Of a stretch of DNA of 64,000 nt, positions 30,501 through 39,936 are shown piece by piece. Below the pieces are notes generated by a model. That model was not told the origin of the DNA. It saw nothing but the letters and a program-made list of their open reading frames with translations, and did not search any database. A program made the translations under genes and the position numbers. This DNA comes from Streptomyces cynarae (GTDB taxonomy: Bacteria > Actinomycetota > Actinomycetes > Streptomycetales > Streptomycetaceae), in assembly GCF_025642135.1 (NCBI RefSeq), contig NZ_CP106794.1, positions 62,001 through 126,000 of the forward strand. The letters are read 5' to 3'. Position 1 is the stretch's first letter, and each line of letters begins with the position of its first letter.

Positions 30501-33500
30501 CCTGCACCAGGTGGTCGAGCACCCGCTGCGCGGTCTCCCCCTCGAATGAGTCGAGTTCGTGGACCAACTGCAGCGAGAGCCCGCGCTCGGCATCGACTTC
30601 GAGGAGCAGGGGACACCCCATGTCGGGGGCGACGACATCGTCGTCGACCGGCGGGAATGCGGAGCCAGCCGGGCCACTGCGCGGGGTGAACCTGTCGAAG
30701 GCGACGATGCTGTCGAAGAGGGAACTCCCGGCCGGCACACCCGCCCACCGCTGGACGTCCACCAATGCACTGTGCTCGTGCTCCCGCACGGCCAGCAATC
30801 GCTCATGCACACCCGACAGGAACTCCCCCACCGACTCCCCGTCATCCACCCGCACCCGCAACGGCACCGTATTCATCAACAGCCCCACCATCCGCTCCAC
30901 ACCAGGAACGTCAGCGAACCGCCCTAACGACACCGAACCGAACACAACATCCGACAACCCGCAATAACGATGCAGAACCAAACCCCACGCCGCCTGCACC
31001 ACCGAACCCAAAGTCACCCGCAACTCCCGGGCAACCCCCTCCAAACGCCCGACCACCCCCTCATCCACCACACACCGCACCACACCCGAACCACCCACAC
31101 CCGAACCCCGACCCCCAAGAACCAATGGAGTCGGCAACGACACCCCACCCAACACACCCCGCCAGAACTCCTCATCCGCCCCCACATCACGCAACCCCAA
31201 CCACTCCACAAACCCCCGGTACGACACCGGCGCGGCGAGCGCTGTCTCCTCACGGCCCGCCGCGATCTCCGCGTACCGGGTGAAGAGTTCGTCGAGGACA
31301 AGCGAGATGCTCCAGCCGTCGAGCAACAAGTGCTGCACGGTCCAGACGAGCCGGTGCCGGCCTTGGGGCAGCATGACGAGGGCGAGCCGATGCGCGGGCG
31401 CGGCCGGGCCGAGGACACAGCGGTCCATCTCCGCCAGGAGGGTCTCGCGCAGTCCCGTGGCGGAATCTGTGGTCCCGGTCAGATCCACGATGGTCACGGG
31501 GCGGTCGAGCTCGCGGTGGACGATAAGGAGCGGCCTGGGCACGCCGTCGATCACGCAGGTGGTGCGCAGTGCATCGTGTCGGCGCGCCACGTCGGTCCAT
31601 GCCCGGCCGAGTGCGTCAGGGTCGATGTCCGCCGGGGTCTCGAAGGTGAACTGGCGCAGGTAGCCACGGGACCCGGTTTCGTCCAGCGAGTGGAAGAGCA
31701 TACCCGACTGAAGGGGAGACAGTGGGTGAATGTCCACTACGCCGTCGGCAGTGACCTGCGGGTGAACGGCTGCTATCCGGCGGAAGAGAGCGCCGAGTTG
31801 CTGAGCGTCGAGTCCGGAGCGCGGAAAACGGCCCTTGGCGGTCCGGGGTTCCGGTGCGGGCGCCGGCGAGGCCTCGCGGACCGACCGGCCGGCCGTCACG
31901 GCAGCCAATCCCGCCACAGTATGGTGCGCAAAGACGTCGTGCGCAGTCATCCGGTATCCCGCCTCACCCGCCCGTGCGGCGACCCGCATTGCGAGGAGAG
32001 AGTCACCGCCCAAGGCGAAGAAGTCGTCTTCGACACCGATTCCTTCGGCCCCGAGGGCGTCGGCGAAGATGCCCGCAAGCTGCCGTTCCGCGGCGGTGCG
32101 GGGTGCACGACGGACGGCGGTGTCGCCAGTGGGCTCCGGCGCCGGCAACCTGAGATGGTCGGGCTTGTGGTTCTGGTTGAGCGGGATCTCCTCGAGGAGG
32201 CGGAAGCTCGCCGGCACCATGTAGGGGGGGAGCTGGCGCACGAGCCACTGGCGCAGGTCCGCCTCGTCGAGCGGCGTTTCCGGATGGGGCACCAGGTACG
32301 CGGCGAGGCGCTTGCCGGCGGTCGGATGGTCCCACGGGACCACCACCGCTTGCCGTACCGCAGGGTGTCCGACGAGCGCTGCCTCGACCTCGCCGGGTTC
32401 GACCCGGTAGCCACGGATCTTGACCTGGTTGTCCAACCGTCCCAAGAATGTGAGCTGTCCGTCGGGGCGTCGGCACACCCGGTCGCCTGTCCGGTACATG
32501 CGGGCGCCCGGGGCAGCGGCGAACGGGTCGGGGAGAAACCTGCCCGCCGTCAGCGCCGGTTCGCCGAGGTAGCCGCGGGCAAGCCTGTCGCCTCCGACGA
32601 ACAGCTCGCCGGAGGTGCCCGGGGGCACCAGCTCCAGCCGTTCATCGAGCACGTAGCACGACGTCCCTGCGACGGGGCTGCCGATGGGCAGCGACAACCG
32701 GGAGTCGTCCCAGGCCGATGCGTGCGACGCCGTGCTGATCACCGAGTTCTCGGTTGGTCCGTAGACGTTGACCAGGTCGGTGCCGGGGAGTTCCCGTGCC
32801 ATTCGGCGCGCCGCGCGGACCGGCAGCACGTCACCGCCCACCAGGAGTTTGCGTAGACCGGACAGCGCTTCCAGGTGGTGGTCGACAACCACAGCGAAGA
32901 GAGCGGGCGTCAGTCCAGCCACGGTGACGTCCGGTTGTGCGAGCCGATCCGCGAGGTTGTCGAGCGACTGGGCACCAGGCTCGAGGGTCACCACCTTCCC
33001 GCCGGTGAGCAGGGCGCTCCAAACCATGTACACACTGGGGTCGAAGGCGATGGTCAGGTGCCATAGCATGCCGTCGTCGGCACCGATCCGGAGGGATCCG
33101 GGTCGCAGCACGGTGCCCAGCACCCCACGGTGCGGGACTCCGACGGCCTTCGGGTCGCCGGTCGAGCCCGACGTGAAGATGACGTATGCCAGGTCGGAGT
33201 CGAGGTCGGCCGGCTGCGCCATCGGCACATCCCGGCCGTCCTGCCCATTCCGGATCAGGTCGGGCACCGGGTGCACACGGAAGTCCGGCGACCCGCCGCG
33301 GACAGCAGGGCCGGCGGTGACCAGGTGCCGCGCTCCGGCCACTGACAGCATGTGCGCGATGCGGTCGTCCGGGAACATGGGGTCCAGGGGAACGTAGTGC
33401 CCCCCCGCCACGAGGATTCCGGCCATCGCGGCGACGGCCTCGTAGCCGGCGGTGCCAAGGAGCCCAACCGCGTCACCGGGCCGGACGCCGTCGGCGGCCA

Positions 33501-35085
33501 GCGCGGCGGCGACGGCCCGGCTGTCAGACCATAGTCGGCCGTAGGTGTACTCCTCGGCCCCCTGCACCACTGCCACCCCATCTGGGCGTGCCTCGGCCAC
33601 GCTCCGCAGGACAGCGTCGATGCGCCGTCCCACTCCCTGGGACCCGTCGTTCTCGGTGCTCGCGGCCGATTCCGCGTTGAGCTCCCGCACCGCCAGTTCG
33701 TACTGGTCCCCGGGGAGCGCGGACAGCGAAGACGCCGGTGCATGGGGGGTGTCGGCCAGCCGCGCAAGGACCGAGACGACGTGCTGCAGCATGCGCTTGA
33801 TCACGTCAGCTTCGAACAGGGCCGTCCGGTACTGGAGGGACAGGTCGATGCCGTCGTCCTGCTCGGTGATGACGAGGGTGAGTTCGAACTGCGCCAGCTC
33901 CTGTGGAAGCCAGAGTCGCTCGGCCCGCAGCCCGCCGAACAGCCCGACTCCGCTGTGAGGTTCCTCCTGCTGGATGGCAACCTGGAAGACCGGGGTGCGG
34001 TGCGGTATCCGCTCCGGCCGCAGCGCGTCGACGATCTGGGCGAAGGACACGTCCTGTCTGCTGAGGGCAGCGAGGACGGCGGAGCGGGCACTTGAGAGCA
34101 TTTCACCGCCCGTGGGGTCGCCCGAGAGGTCGACCGGAAGGGGGACAGTGTCGGCGAGCATCCCAACGGTGTCTTCCAGCTCGGTGGTGAAACGTCCGGC
34201 GAGAGTGGTTCCTAGGGCGAACCGCTCCTCCCCGCTGTAGCGTCCGAGCACGAGCGAGAAGGCGACCAGCCCCATCGTGAACAAGGTGACCCGGTGCTCG
34301 GCCGCCGTTTTGCGCACGGCCAGAGCCAAATCGGGCGCGACGGTCCGTGACAGGCACCCGGCGGCATGGGTCGATGCCGCGGTGCCGGGTCGCTCAGGAA
34401 GCAGGTCAAGGGTCGCGGGCAGACCCCGCAGCGCGGCAATCCACTCCTCGAGCGCACGGCTCCCGGCCCCGGTAGACTCCACGCGCCGGCGCGCGTACTC
34501 CTCGAAGGGGACCGCACGGGCGGCCGGGGGCGCCGCCCGTCCGGTGACGAGATGGTCGTACGCCGCCGCGATGTCACGTTCGACCAGATGTGCCGACACT
34601 CCGTCGAGCACGAGGTGGTGGCCGTTCAGCACCAAGAGGTGCTCGTGGGGTGAGAGCCGGACCAGCAGGGCTCGGACGAGGGGGCCCGCGGTGGTGTCGA
34701 ACGGCGCGGTGATCTCCGCACGGGCAGCGTCGTGGGCGTGGTCGCGCCGTACACCGTCCGGGCGGTCACTCAGGTCGAGGACGCGGAAGGCGTCCTCGCG
34801 GGGTTCTGCCAGCACGAGGCCCGGTTCTGGCTCGGCTCGCACCACCGCCGACAACACCCGGTGGAGACGCAGTACGTCCGCGAAGGCGGTGCGCAACGCT
34901 ACGACGTCCAGCTGCCCGTGGAGCCACATCGCACGGTTGACGCTGTAGACCGCGTCGCCCTGGAGCAGCTGCTCGTGCAGCCATACCCCGTGCTGCGTCG
35001 GGGTCAGGGGGAGGAACGGACCGTCGCACGCACGTGGGCTGCTCTCATCCCGCCCCCCTGCCGAATCCATGCCAGAAGCACTCAT
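24532..35085 (-). CDS. Nonribosomal peptide synthetase NRPS-B: C-A-T-C-A-T-C-A-T-TE
   Basis: 3,517 residues in three modules plus a thioesterase. Module 1: C (HHLVLDG ~157), A (TSGSTG ~635, pocket DPYGLGVVIK, unassigned, with NHK in place of NGK), T (LGGDS ~1024). Module 2: C (QHLLLDG ~1250), A (~1713, pocket DVWCVAMVYK, unassigned), T (~2112). Module 3: C (HHMLFDG ~2336), A (~2806, pocket DLPKVGEVGK, close to the asparagine code), T (GGDS ~3199). The thioesterase has GWSFGG at ~3330 and its His in [10 protein letters not shown] at ~3488, so this protein releases the product. The N-terminal C domain should take its donor from a separate carrier, most simply the serine-loaded free T domain. 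The gene lies upstream of NRPS-C although it acts after it. GAGGGGGG precedes the ATG. Confidence 0.95.
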   Translation of the reverse strand: MSASGMDSAGGRDESSPRACDGPFLPLTPTQHGVWLHEQLLQGDAVYSVNRAMWLHGQLDVVALRTAFADVLRLHRVLSAVVRAEPEPGLVLAEPREDAFRVLDLSDRPDGVRRDHAHDAARAEITAPFDTTAGPLVRALLVRLSPHEHLLVLNGHHLVLDGVSAHLVERDIAAAYDHLVTGRAAPPAARAVPFEEYARRRVESTGAGSRALEEWIAALRGLPATLDLLPERPGTAASTHAAGCLSRTVAPDLALAVRKTAAEHRVTLFTMGLVAFSLVLGRYSGEERFALGTTLAGRFTTELEDTVGMLADTVPLPVDLSGDPTGGEMLSSARSAVLAALSRQDVSFAQIVDALRPERIPHRTPVFQVAIQQEEPHSGVGLFGGLRAERLWLPQELAQFELTLVITEQDDGIDLSLQYRTALFEADVIKRMLQHVVSVLARLADTPHAPASSLSALPGDQYELAVRELNAESAASTENDGSQGVGRRIDAVLRSVAEARPDGVAVVQGAEEYTYGRLWSDSRAVAAALAADGVRPGDAVGLLGTAGYEAVAAMAGILVAGGHYVPLDPMFPDDRIAHMLSVAGARHLVTAGPAVRGGSPDFRVHPVPDLIRNGQDGRDVPMAQPADLDSDLAYVIFTSGSTGDPKAVGVPHRGVLGTVLRPGSLRIGADDGMLWHLTIAFDPSVYMVWSALLTGGKVVTLEPGAQSLDNLADRLAQPDVTVAGLTPALFAVVVDHHLEALSGLRKLLVGGDVLPVRAARRMARELPGTDLVNVYGPTENSVISTASHASAWDDSRLSLPIGSPVAGTSCYVLDERLELVPPGTSGELFVGGDRLARGYLGEPALTAGRFLPDPFAAAPGARMYRTGDRVCRRPDGQLTFLGRLDNQVKIRGYRVEPGEVEAALVGHPAVRQAVVVPWDHPTAGKRLAAYLVPHPETPLDEADLRQWLVRQLPPYMVPASFRLLEEIPLNQNHKPDHLRLPAPEPTGDTAVRRAPRTAAERQLAGIFADALGAEGIGVEDDFFALGGDSLLAMRVAARAGEAGYRMTAHDVFAHHTVAGLAAVTAGRSVREASPAPAPEPRTAKGRFPRSGLDAQQLGALFRRIAAVHPQVTADGVVDIHPLSPLQSGMLFHSLDETGSRGYLRQFTFETPADIDPDALGRAWTDVARRHDALRTTCVIDGVPRPLLIVHRELDRPVTIVDLTGTTDSATGLRETLLAEMDRCVLGPAAPAHRLALVMLPQGRHRLVWTVQHLLLDGWSISLVLDELFTRYAEIAAGREETALAAPVSYRGFVEWLGLRDVGADEEFWRGVLGGVSLPTPLVLGGRGSGVGGSGVVRCVVDEGVVGRLEGVARELRVTLGSVVQAAWGLVLHRYCGLSDVVFGSVSLGRFADVPGVERMVGLLMNTVPLRVRVDDGESVGEFLSGVHERLLAVREHEHSALVDVQRWAGVPAGSSLFDSIVAFDRFTPRSGPAGSAFPPVDDDVVAPDMGCPLLLEVDAERGLSLQLVHELDSFEGETAQRVLDHLVQVLRDLSEGPDILLSKVGRTNEPARRHTPAGELPPDACLHQLFERQVRRAPDAIAVVCGEERLTYGELNERANRLAHHLRDLGVGPETIVGVSLERGPDLIPALLGVLKSGGAYVPLDPAHPVDRLTYILDETASPVVISASDAAHRLEKVYGGRLVVLDRDAAVIAGRSPENPAEGAGPGSLAYTMYTSGSTGRPKGVCLTHSQLWSLLALGDEHFGFGPEDVWALFHSYAFDVSVWEMWGALAHGGQLVVVPFDIARSPDDLLDLLVRERVTVLCQTPSAFRPLAAAATAADSRARRLSLRAVVFAGERLNPTELDPWISRFGLERPALVNMYGITETAVYSTYHRITQDDLDASGSPIGRALGEMWIHLLDEHGLPVPAGAEGEVYIGGAGVARGYLRRPALTAERFVPDPFGPPGSRRYRSGDLAREEPDGTLDFIGRIDDQVKIRGYRVELGEVQSVLAAQPGVRDAAAVVREYGPGDLRLVAYVVPEDAAGPDSEALRAALARHLPAYMVPASIVVLDALPLTVNGKLDRRALPDPGPRACRTGPILVEPRGPVEETLAVIWKEVLGLEQVGAQDNFFDLGGDSLVAIQVATRSRAAGVAVKPSQLFAAPTIAQLASAIVAAGPSRDVAAATPAVVHREPFELAGLDRTGIRQLAIAAQRQTGLMLLADAYPLSPLQAGMLFHSLYDPDPSNYVRQFLYDLKGDLDPYTFERAWTEVADRHTTLRTTFAWHDLPQPLQLVWHDAAPGLAYEDWSHLDASAREEALAELLERDCKEGFDVHGGPAHRMRLIRTGKRTHRLLWTVHHMLFDGWSVPLVLGDLIALYGGLSQDGAAPRLSEPVSYRGFVEWLGLRDVGADEEFWRGVLGGVSLPTPLVLGGRGSGVGGSGVVRCVVDEGVVGRLEGVARELRVTLGSVVQAAWGLVLHRYCGLSDVVFGSVSLGRFADVPGVERMVGLLMNTVPLRVRVDDGESVGEFLSGVHERLLAVREHEHSALVDVQRWAGVPAGSSLFDSIVVVETPNGPDGPSAGGLTLTPAQATGSPGTGYPLVLQVDAGGDLSLQLFHALDSFDGETAQRVLSHVVQVLEGLAKGPDTPVADVAVMPAAERRLVLDAWNATDAEFPSDACLQELFERQVRRTPDAVAVVCGEERVTYRELNERANRLAHHLRDLGVGPETVVGVCLEHSTELLVALWGIVKSGGAYVPLDPRHPAERRAFALTDSAAEAVVTQQTLAESFSGAAVPVVRIDVDWPRIQERSARDPQVIGNSDNLVYVMYTSGSTGRPKGVMISHRGLVNYLFWCIEGYGLDGASGAPMLGSIAFDLSVPNFFLPLIGGRDVTLLPPDDALAELAKLLGKPGDFSLLKITPAHLDVLRGELPPGAVESVRTFVVGADEMRPETAASWRRIAPGARIINEYGPTETVVGCSVYTVPEDVGYRGLVPIGKPIANTRMYVLDDRLDPVPVGVTGELYIGGEGVARGYLGRPGLTAERFLPDPHGAVSGARFYRTGDLARFRTDGELEFLGRIDHQVKIRGYRIELGEIEAALLQHSAVREAVVAAREDQPGDKRLAAYVVLEEGNSVGGSELHDFLRERLPAYMLPAAYTVLDALPLSQGGKVDRRLLPAPVALRATLATTDYEAPKTPTEQTLADIWSDVLGLDRVGVHDNFFMVGGDSIRAMVAVDRVRAAFEVTVPLVAFFQNPTVAELSTALRDLMAPRDGSPVRLRRGNDGSPLFLFPAQGGSAAAYLELAGLLVTQPSVYALQSVGFDSDEAPFTTVEEIARAGLEAIRKVCPAGPYRLAGWSFGGLVAFEAARQLEAAGESVALLGILDTPVFRPRTDTARAEGGFKEELLRVVSDMALYKQHLESSTEEELIEEILRYERAGKRMSNLADSESIRRMVRVYTANGKATTTYRYDGTVAADIHLLRSTEQGSGLTNEVRLQDWQALTSGTVTVHPVPGRHAELLEMPSVQYVADVLTDILKDGSEI
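27446..27973 (-). repeat. 528-bp direct repeat, copy 1 (third C domain of NRPS-B)
   Basis: The stretch is identical by eye to 30704-31231, in the same orientation and frame. It codes for the central and C-terminal part of the C domain, from the segment after HHxxxDG to the conserved LFDSIV. Flanking sequence diverges sharply at both ends. Confidence 0.85.
30704..31231 (-). repeat. 528-bp direct repeat, copy 2 (second C domain of NRPS-B)
   Basis: This is the partner of 27446-27973, with the same length and frame. The encoded half C domain is the same in both modules while the donor halves differ, as expected from recent gene conversion within the gene. Confidence 0.85.
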
Positions 35086-35137
35086 TGCAGCCCCCTCACT
35101 CCGTGTTCAATTCCAGACAGAACTCAGTGGAACAGGC

Positions 35138-35347
35138 TCAAACCTCGGCCGATTCCATTCGGAGCCGCAGGCTCAGCGGCCGCATGTCGGTCCACACCGT
35201 CTCGATGTGCGCGAGACACTCCTCCTTACTGCCCGACTTCCCTTCCGGTCGCCAGCCGTCCGGAACTTGGCGGCCCTCGAGCCAGATTGAATACTGCTCC
35301 TCATGGTTGAGTACGACGATGTACCGTTCCTCGTCGCGGTTTTCCAC
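35138..35347 (-). CDS. MbtH-like protein, NRPS adenylation chaperone
   Basis: 69 residues from a GTG start at 35347, preceded by AAGGAGGG at ideal spacing; longer in-frame starts at 35374 and 35362 would overlap this ribosome-binding site. The family signature is complete: NHEEQYSIW, then PDGWRPEG, then [10 protein letters not shown] followed by [10 protein letters not shown] with the two conserved Trp. MbtH-like proteins bind A domains and are often needed for their folding and activity. It lies 52 bp before NRPS-B and probably supports one or more of the six A domains here. Confidence 0.93.
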   Translation of the reverse strand: MENRDEERYIVVLNHEEQYSIWLEGRQVPDGWRPEGKSGSKEECLAHIETVWTDMRPLSLRLRMESAEV

Positions 35348-35401
35348 GGTTCCCTCCTTCATCCCGTCGACCATCGGAGAAGCGGACCCGCCACTGCTGG
35401 T

Positions 35402-35743
35402 TCACCAGTCACCGTTCCACCGGCTCGCATCGCCGGTCAGGGCCGACGGTGCGACGGCCCCGCAGCCCTCGGCCGTCAGAGTGTCGAGGCGGGCCGCGGC
35501 CTCCGCGATGGTCGGATGGTCGTGCACGAACTGCAGAGGGAGTTCCGCGCCCGTGAACTCACCGAGCCGCGAGATGATGCGAATGACGTGGAGCGAATTC
35601 CCGCCGAGCACGAAGAAATCGTCCTCCACGCCCAGGTCGTCCGTGCCGAGGACGTCCCGCCAGATGCCGAAAAGCACTTCTTCATGACGCGTGCGCGGCG
35701 CTAGCCGGATTGAATCCTCGTCACCTTCGGCCGTCTTCTCCAT
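35402..35743 (-). CDS. Free-standing peptidyl carrier protein
   Basis: 113 residues holding one carrier domain. The 4'-phosphopantetheine site reads LGGNSLHVIRI; the usual Asp before the Ser is Asn but the Ser is present. Helix 1 (HEEVLFGIWRDVLG) and the DDFFVLGG turn are typical of NRPS carrier domains. The start is preceded by GAGGAGA. It lies between the exporter and the MbtH gene, in the same run of minus-strand genes. With the free Ser A domain and the unpaired C domain ending NRPS-C, it most likely completes a serine module in trans. Confidence 0.9.
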   Translation of the reverse strand: MEKTAEGDEDSIRLAPRTRHEEVLFGIWRDVLGTDDLGVEDDFFVLGGNSLHVIRIISRLGEFTGAELPLQFVHDHPTIAEAAARLDTLTAEGCGAVAPSALTGDASRWNGDW

Positions 35744-35821
35744 CGTCTCTCCTCATTGCGGGGTTCCCCCATGGGCCGACGAGAAGTTATGTGTGGTCTC
35801 TATCGCCGCGCTTTCGGCGAA

Positions 35822-37048
35822 CTATTCGAAAGAGATCGGGGTGGAGACCGGGGAAGTTGATGAGGAGATTCCCCGGTCGAGCCAGAGGACTACGGCGACG
35901 AAGCCCATGGCCACTCCTGTCCCGCCGAAAAGCAGGCGGTAGTCCACCAGACCCACCAAAATGGCGCCGAGCCCGATGGCCAGGGCTTGAGGTCCGCTGA
36001 TGAGAGTGTCCAGGGCAACGGCGGTGCGGCCGAGCAGGTCCGCCGGAGTACGCCGCTGCAGGAGGGTGTTGGTGCCGACCATGGAGATAGGCAGACCCAT
36101 GCCGATGAGCACGGAGGCAGGCAGCGCCAGCCACAGAGCGGGGTGCACCAACGCAATGCTGCCGAGGGCGAACAGCGCGATCCCGACAGCGACGCAGCCG
36201 ATCTCCCCGAACCGCCTCACCACACGCGCCGAGGCGAGCCCCCCGGCGACGCCCCCCACTCCCTGTGCCGAGACGAGGACGCCGAGGAAGGCCGCGTCGC
36301 GTCCCAGGCCCTGGTCGACGTAGGCGAAATATAGGCTCTCGCCCAGTCCCAGCCCGATCATACTGAGCGCGGAGCAGCACACGACCTTGCGGAGCGCCGG
36401 CTCACCCACGAGGTAACGGATTCCCGCACCGACTTCAGACGTCCAGGTCAGACCTCCCGATGTCTGCGGGACCTGCACCACTGTCTCATGCCTGGCCAGC
36501 AGCACTCCCGCAACGGCGGCGAAGAGGAAGCACACGGCGCATCCGGCCGCGAGCCTGGCGCCCCCGAGCACGCTGAAGAGCCCGGCGCCGACCAAGGGAC
36601 CGATCAGGCGGAACGCCTGCTTCACCGTCTGGAGGGCGCTGTTCGCATCGGGCAGCAGGTCGGCAGACACCAGCTCGGGAACGAGGGCGCTGACCGTCGC
36701 GCCGAGGACGATGTACGAGAGTCCGTAGCCGGCTGCCACCGCGTAGACGATCCACAGGTCCGGCGCCTGCCGGACGGCGAGCAGCGGCAGCAGCAAGAGT
36801 GCTGTGAGCAGGTTCAGCACCACGAAGATCACACGACGGGATATCCGGTCCACGATCCATCCCGCCAGCGGTGCCACCAGCATGGGAGCACTGAGCGCCA
36901 GGAACGTCGCACCGGCCAGCCCGTCCGACCCGGTCAGGTCCTTCACCCAGATGCCGAGGGCCAGGATCAGCACCGATTCGGCCAGCATGCTGACCGTGAG
37001 GGCCACGAAGAGCGTGCGAAACTCCCGCAGGGCTAACAAGTCCTTCAT
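35822..37048 (-). CDS. MFS transporter, probable product exporter
   Basis: About 408 residues with 10-12 hydrophobic segments and the MFS loop motif GWIVDRISRR between helices 2 and 3. It belongs to the MFS class of small-molecule and macrolide efflux pumps. The start is set at the ATG at 37048 because the preceding 62 codons in frame are not membrane-like and lie within the ArsR gene. The ArsR stop overlaps this ATG (ATGA), so the two are co-translated. Expected role: efflux of, and self-resistance to, the cluster product, controlled by the adjacent repressor. Confidence 0.88.
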   Translation of the reverse strand: MKDLLALREFRTLFVALTVSMLAESVLILALGIWVKDLTGSDGLAGATFLALSAPMLVAPLAGWIVDRISRRVIFVVLNLLTALLLLPLLAVRQAPDLWIVYAVAAGYGLSYIVLGATVSALVPELVSADLLPDANSALQTVKQAFRLIGPLVGAGLFSVLGGARLAAGCAVCFLFAAVAGVLLARHETVVQVPQTSGGLTWTSEVGAGIRYLVGEPALRKVVCCSALSMIGLGLGESLYFAYVDQGLGRDAAFLGVLVSAQGVGGVAGGLASARVVRRFGEIGCVAVGIALFALGSIALVHPALWLALPASVLIGMGLPISMVGTNTLLQRRTPADLLGRTAVALDTLISGPQALAIGLGAILVGLVDYRLLFGGTGVAMGFVAVVLWLDRGISSSTSPVSTPISFE

Positions 37049-37653
37049 TCCCTTGCCTCTTCCTCTGTGTCCTTGCCGGCCAGCGGCGCCTCGGCCGGAA
37101 TGCCCCACCCCATGAGCCGCACGGGCCGGGATCCCTCCGGACGGGCAGCGGGGTCTTCGATGCGGAGCAGATACGGGGCGAACAGCTCCGTTACAGCAGC
37201 CCGCAGTTCGTTCAGTTCGTCGGGGGTGCACCAACCCACCGCCTGGTTGAAGAAGCCGGCGTCACGCCACTCGGGCGTCCCGCGCCTGCGTGTGGCGAGC
37301 CATTCCCGCAAGGCCCGGTACTCGAGTTCGATCAGCACCTGCGCCGCGGCGTCTCCAGCGCGCGCCAGCTCGGAGCTTTCCTCGCCGGTCCCCCACCGGT
37401 GGGCATCGACGACCATGCGCCAGGGTCGCTGACGGCCTCGCCTGCCTTCGACCTCGGCGATGAAGCCGTACTTGTTCAACTGCCTGAGGTGCCAAGAACA
37501 GTTGGCCGGACTCTCATCGACGAGCTGTGCCACCTCGGTCGCGGTCAGTGGTCCCTGCAGGGCCACCGCCTCCAGGATGCGAAGGCGCAGCGGATGCGCG
37601 ATGGCCATCAGGGCACGTGGATCAGTGATGACGCGTGATGGTTGTGCGGACAT
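37045..37653 (-). CDS. ArsR-family winged-helix repressor
   Basis: 202 residues. An N-terminal winged helix-turn-helix (ALMAIAHPLRLRILEAVALQGPLTATEVAQLV, described here as residues ~14-45, followed by ESPANCSWHLRQL) matches the ArsR/HTH_5 fold. There is no Cys metal site, so it probably senses a small molecule rather than a metal. The C-terminal half is of unknown fold. It overlaps the exporter start by 4 bases and has a perfect inverted repeat 15-36 bases before its own start, which points to autoregulation of the repressor-exporter pair. Confidence 0.87.
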   Translation of the reverse strand: MSAQPSRVITDPRALMAIAHPLRLRILEAVALQGPLTATEVAQLVDESPANCSWHLRQLNKYGFIAEVEGRRGRQRPWRMVVDAHRWGTGEESSELARAGDAAAQVLIELEYRALREWLATRRRGTPEWRDAGFFNQAVGWCTPDELNELRAAVTELFAPYLLRIEDPAARPEGSRPVRLMGWGIPAEAPLAGKDTEEEARE

Positions 37654-37667
37654 GCGCGGAGTCTAAC

Positions 37668-37689
37668 TTTCAAAATGGTTCTTTTGAAA
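37668..37689. promoter_or_regulatory. Inverted-repeat operator of the ArsR gene
   Basis: TTTCAAAA and TTTTGAAA form perfect 8-base arms around a 6-base spacer, AT-rich in a GC-rich region, 15-36 bases upstream of the ArsR start. A further half-site (TCTTTTGAT) follows a few bases on. The position suits binding by the repressor. Confidence 0.7.
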
Positions 37690-38359
37690 GAGCTCTTTTG
37701 ATACTGCCGTCTCGTGTACTGACGAGTCGGCCGCTTCCCCGGCTGGGCCTGGCTCCCGAGTTGCGCGGAGATCCTGTCCGTCGCGCCCGTCGCCGCGGCC
37801 GCCGACCCGGAACATGCCGAATGGCCCCGGATCAGGGCAATAGCGAGCGAGACCACGGGCCACTGGATCACGGCCAGTACGGCTTGAAACGTGCAGGTGC
37901 GGCAGATGGGCACCGTGCGGTGACCGTCTGGCGCGGGGTCACCTGCTTCTTTTCTGGCCGGCGTCCCTGGTGCCCGCACCCTCACGTCGACCGCAGCCTC
38001 CGTCGTACACCAGTACCGGAAGGTCGCGCGAGAGCGGGCGCCACCCGGGACGCTGTCACGGGCGAAGCAGCAGACGGCGATCCTCGCCCGTGCACTGAGG
38101 CACGCGCGCGCTTCCGGGAAGAAGGTAGAACCGCCCACGGCCTTCGGATCGGCTCCACAGACGTGGATTCGCCGCCTTCTCCATCGACCAAACAGGGCGC
38201 AAGCACGACGGCACAACCTGCCGTGCCGGTCGCGTACGAGAAAGTCCCATGGCCGCAGCAAGCCCCGGCCTCAGCACTCCCGCCGTACCCGAGTAAGAGA
38301 GCAGGATGTGCAACGCCGTGCTCCTTACAGGGAACCATGCGGTACATCGGCGACACGGG
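37690..38359. other. Non-coding gap between the cluster and the IS701 element
   Basis: About 670 bp. Long open frames on both strands look like random GC-rich readings, with no recognisable domain or ribosome-binding site. It marks the upstream edge of the biosynthetic cluster. Confidence 0.45.
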
Positions 38360-39798
38360 CCCTAATAGGACTCCGTTAGGTCTTCCCGTCGGCCCTGTTC
38401 GGGAGCATGTTGGGTGGGGTGGACGCACATGAAGTGAACCGTGTCCGGGCGAAGTTGGCATTGTTCGTGGCTGATGTGTTCGCCTCGGTGCCGCGCAAGG
38501 ACCAGCGGGCCAAGGGCGACTGCTATCTGCGCGGACTGATGCTGGACGGCCGTCGCAAGTCCATTCAGGCCATGGCCTCGCGATTACCGGACGGCAACGA
38601 GCAGAACCTGCAGCAGTTCGTGAACCAGTCCACCTGGGATCCGGTGCCGGTGCAGCGGCGGCTCTGTGAGCGGATGCTGCCGCTGATCGATCCGGTGGCC
38701 TGGGTGATCGACGACGTGTCGGTGCCCAAGGACGGCCGGCTGTCGGCTGGGGTGGCTCCGCAGTACTGCGGAGCCTTGGGAAAGAGGGCGAACTGCCAGG
38801 TCGCGGTCAGCGTCCACGCCGCGACCGATACCGCGTCCTGCCCGCTGCAATGGCGCCTGTTCCTGCCCAAGGACTGGGCGTCGGACACCGCTCGCCGAGC
38901 CCTCGCCCGCATCCCGGCGGACGTCACGCACCGCGAGAAGTGGCGCCTCGCCCTGGACATGCTCGACACGCTCGCAGCCTGGGGCATGACGCCTCCGGTC
39001 GTGGTGGCCGACGCCGCATACGGCACCAACGCTCACCTGCGGACCGCGCTGTCCGAGCGCGGACTTGCCTACGTCCTGGCCGTCCGGTCGGACGTAAGCG
39101 CCCACCCCTTCGAGACGAAGCCCGTCGCTCCGGCCCGCAAGGGGGCCATCGGCTGCTGGCCCCAGCCCGGCTACCGGCAGAGGGCACCGTCGGTGGCAGC
39201 CCTGGCCGCCGGCCTCAAGCCGGAGGCCTTCACCCCGCTCACCTGGCGGCACGGCTCGAGAGGCGCGTTACGCTCCCGCTTCGCCGCCGTGCGCGTGCGC
39301 ACGGCCGGCAAAGCAGTCGAGCGTCCCGTCAAAGCCGCGGCCTCGGCCGAACAAGGCTGGTGGGACGGTGTCCTGCCCGACTGCTGGCTGCTGATCGAGT
39401 GGCCCGCCGATGCCGAAGCACCGACCGATTACTGGCTGTCCAACCTGCCGGCCGACACCCCGATCGCCGACCTGGTCCGTCTGGCCAAGGTCCGCTGGCG
39501 CATCGAACACGACTACCGCGAACTCAAGCACGGCCTGGGCCTGGACCACTTCGAGGGCCGTTCCTGGCCCGGCTGGCACCACCACGTCACCCTCGTGACC
39601 GCCGCCCACGCCTTCCTCACCGAACAGCGCCTGGCCCCAAAAGTACCCGGACCGGTCTCACCCTCTACCAAGTCCTCGACGCCCTCCAGGGCATCCTGAG
39701 GTGCTGGACCGGCGTCTGCACCACCTGCCACCAACCCCTGCCCAGCAGGTCACACTCAAGGCCAAGATCGAGACGGACCTAACGGAGTCCTATTAGGG
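38360..39798 (+). mobile_element. IS701-family insertion sequence
   Basis: A 1.44-kb element with perfect 23-bp terminal inverted repeats at 38360-38382 and 39776-39798 (both ends read CCCTAATAGGACTCCGTTAG inward). One transposase gene fills it. No target-site duplication is obvious in the 4 bases on either side, so it may have moved or recombined after insertion. It sits just outside the cluster, upstream of the ArsR gene. Confidence 0.9.
38407..39699 (+). CDS. IS701-family DDE transposase, C-terminus frameshifted
   Basis: 430 residues of a DDE_5-type transposase. The catalytic residues are visible: Asp in WVIDDVSVPK, Asp in VVADAAYGTN and Glu in RWRIEHDYRELKHGLG. In the last 20 residues the frame departs from the family. 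One extra A in the run at 39639-39642 would restore the expected tail (TGLTLYQVLDALQGIL, then CWTGVCTTCHQPLP), which is open in the next frame to 39782. This is either a 1-base deletion, a sequencing error, or A-run slippage. The catalytic core is intact. Confidence 0.88.
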   Translation: MLGGVDAHEVNRVRAKLALFVADVFASVPRKDQRAKGDCYLRGLMLDGRRKSIQAMASRLPDGNEQNLQQFVNQSTWDPVPVQRRLCERMLPLIDPVAWVIDDVSVPKDGRLSAGVAPQYCGALGKRANCQVAVSVHAATDTASCPLQWRLFLPKDWASDTARRALARIPADVTHREKWRLALDMLDTLAAWGMTPPVVVADAAYGTNAHLRTALSERGLAYVLAVRSDVSAHPFETKPVAPARKGAIGCWPQPGYRQRAPSVAALAAGLKPEAFTPLTWRHGSRGALRSRFAAVRVRTAGKAVERPVKAAASAEQGWWDGVLPDCWLLIEWPADAEAPTDYWLSNLPADTPIADLVRLAKVRWRIEHDYRELKHGLGLDHFEGRSWPGWHHHVTLVTAAHAFLTEQRLAPKVPGPVSPSTKSSTPSRAS

Positions 39799-39936
39799 AC
39801 CTTTCCGGCCGATGCGTCGCGACATCTGCTCGTTGAGGCATCGCGACCGTGATTCCAGCGCAGACGCACACTACTGAGCGAGTTGGTACGGCACACAGCA
39901 CTCAGCCGAAGGTGGTCCCGGAGTCGTGCACCGGGA

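Noticed and set aside
38352..38364. A target-site duplication for the IS701 element
   Set aside because: The 4 bases next to each end (CGGG and ACCT) do not match.
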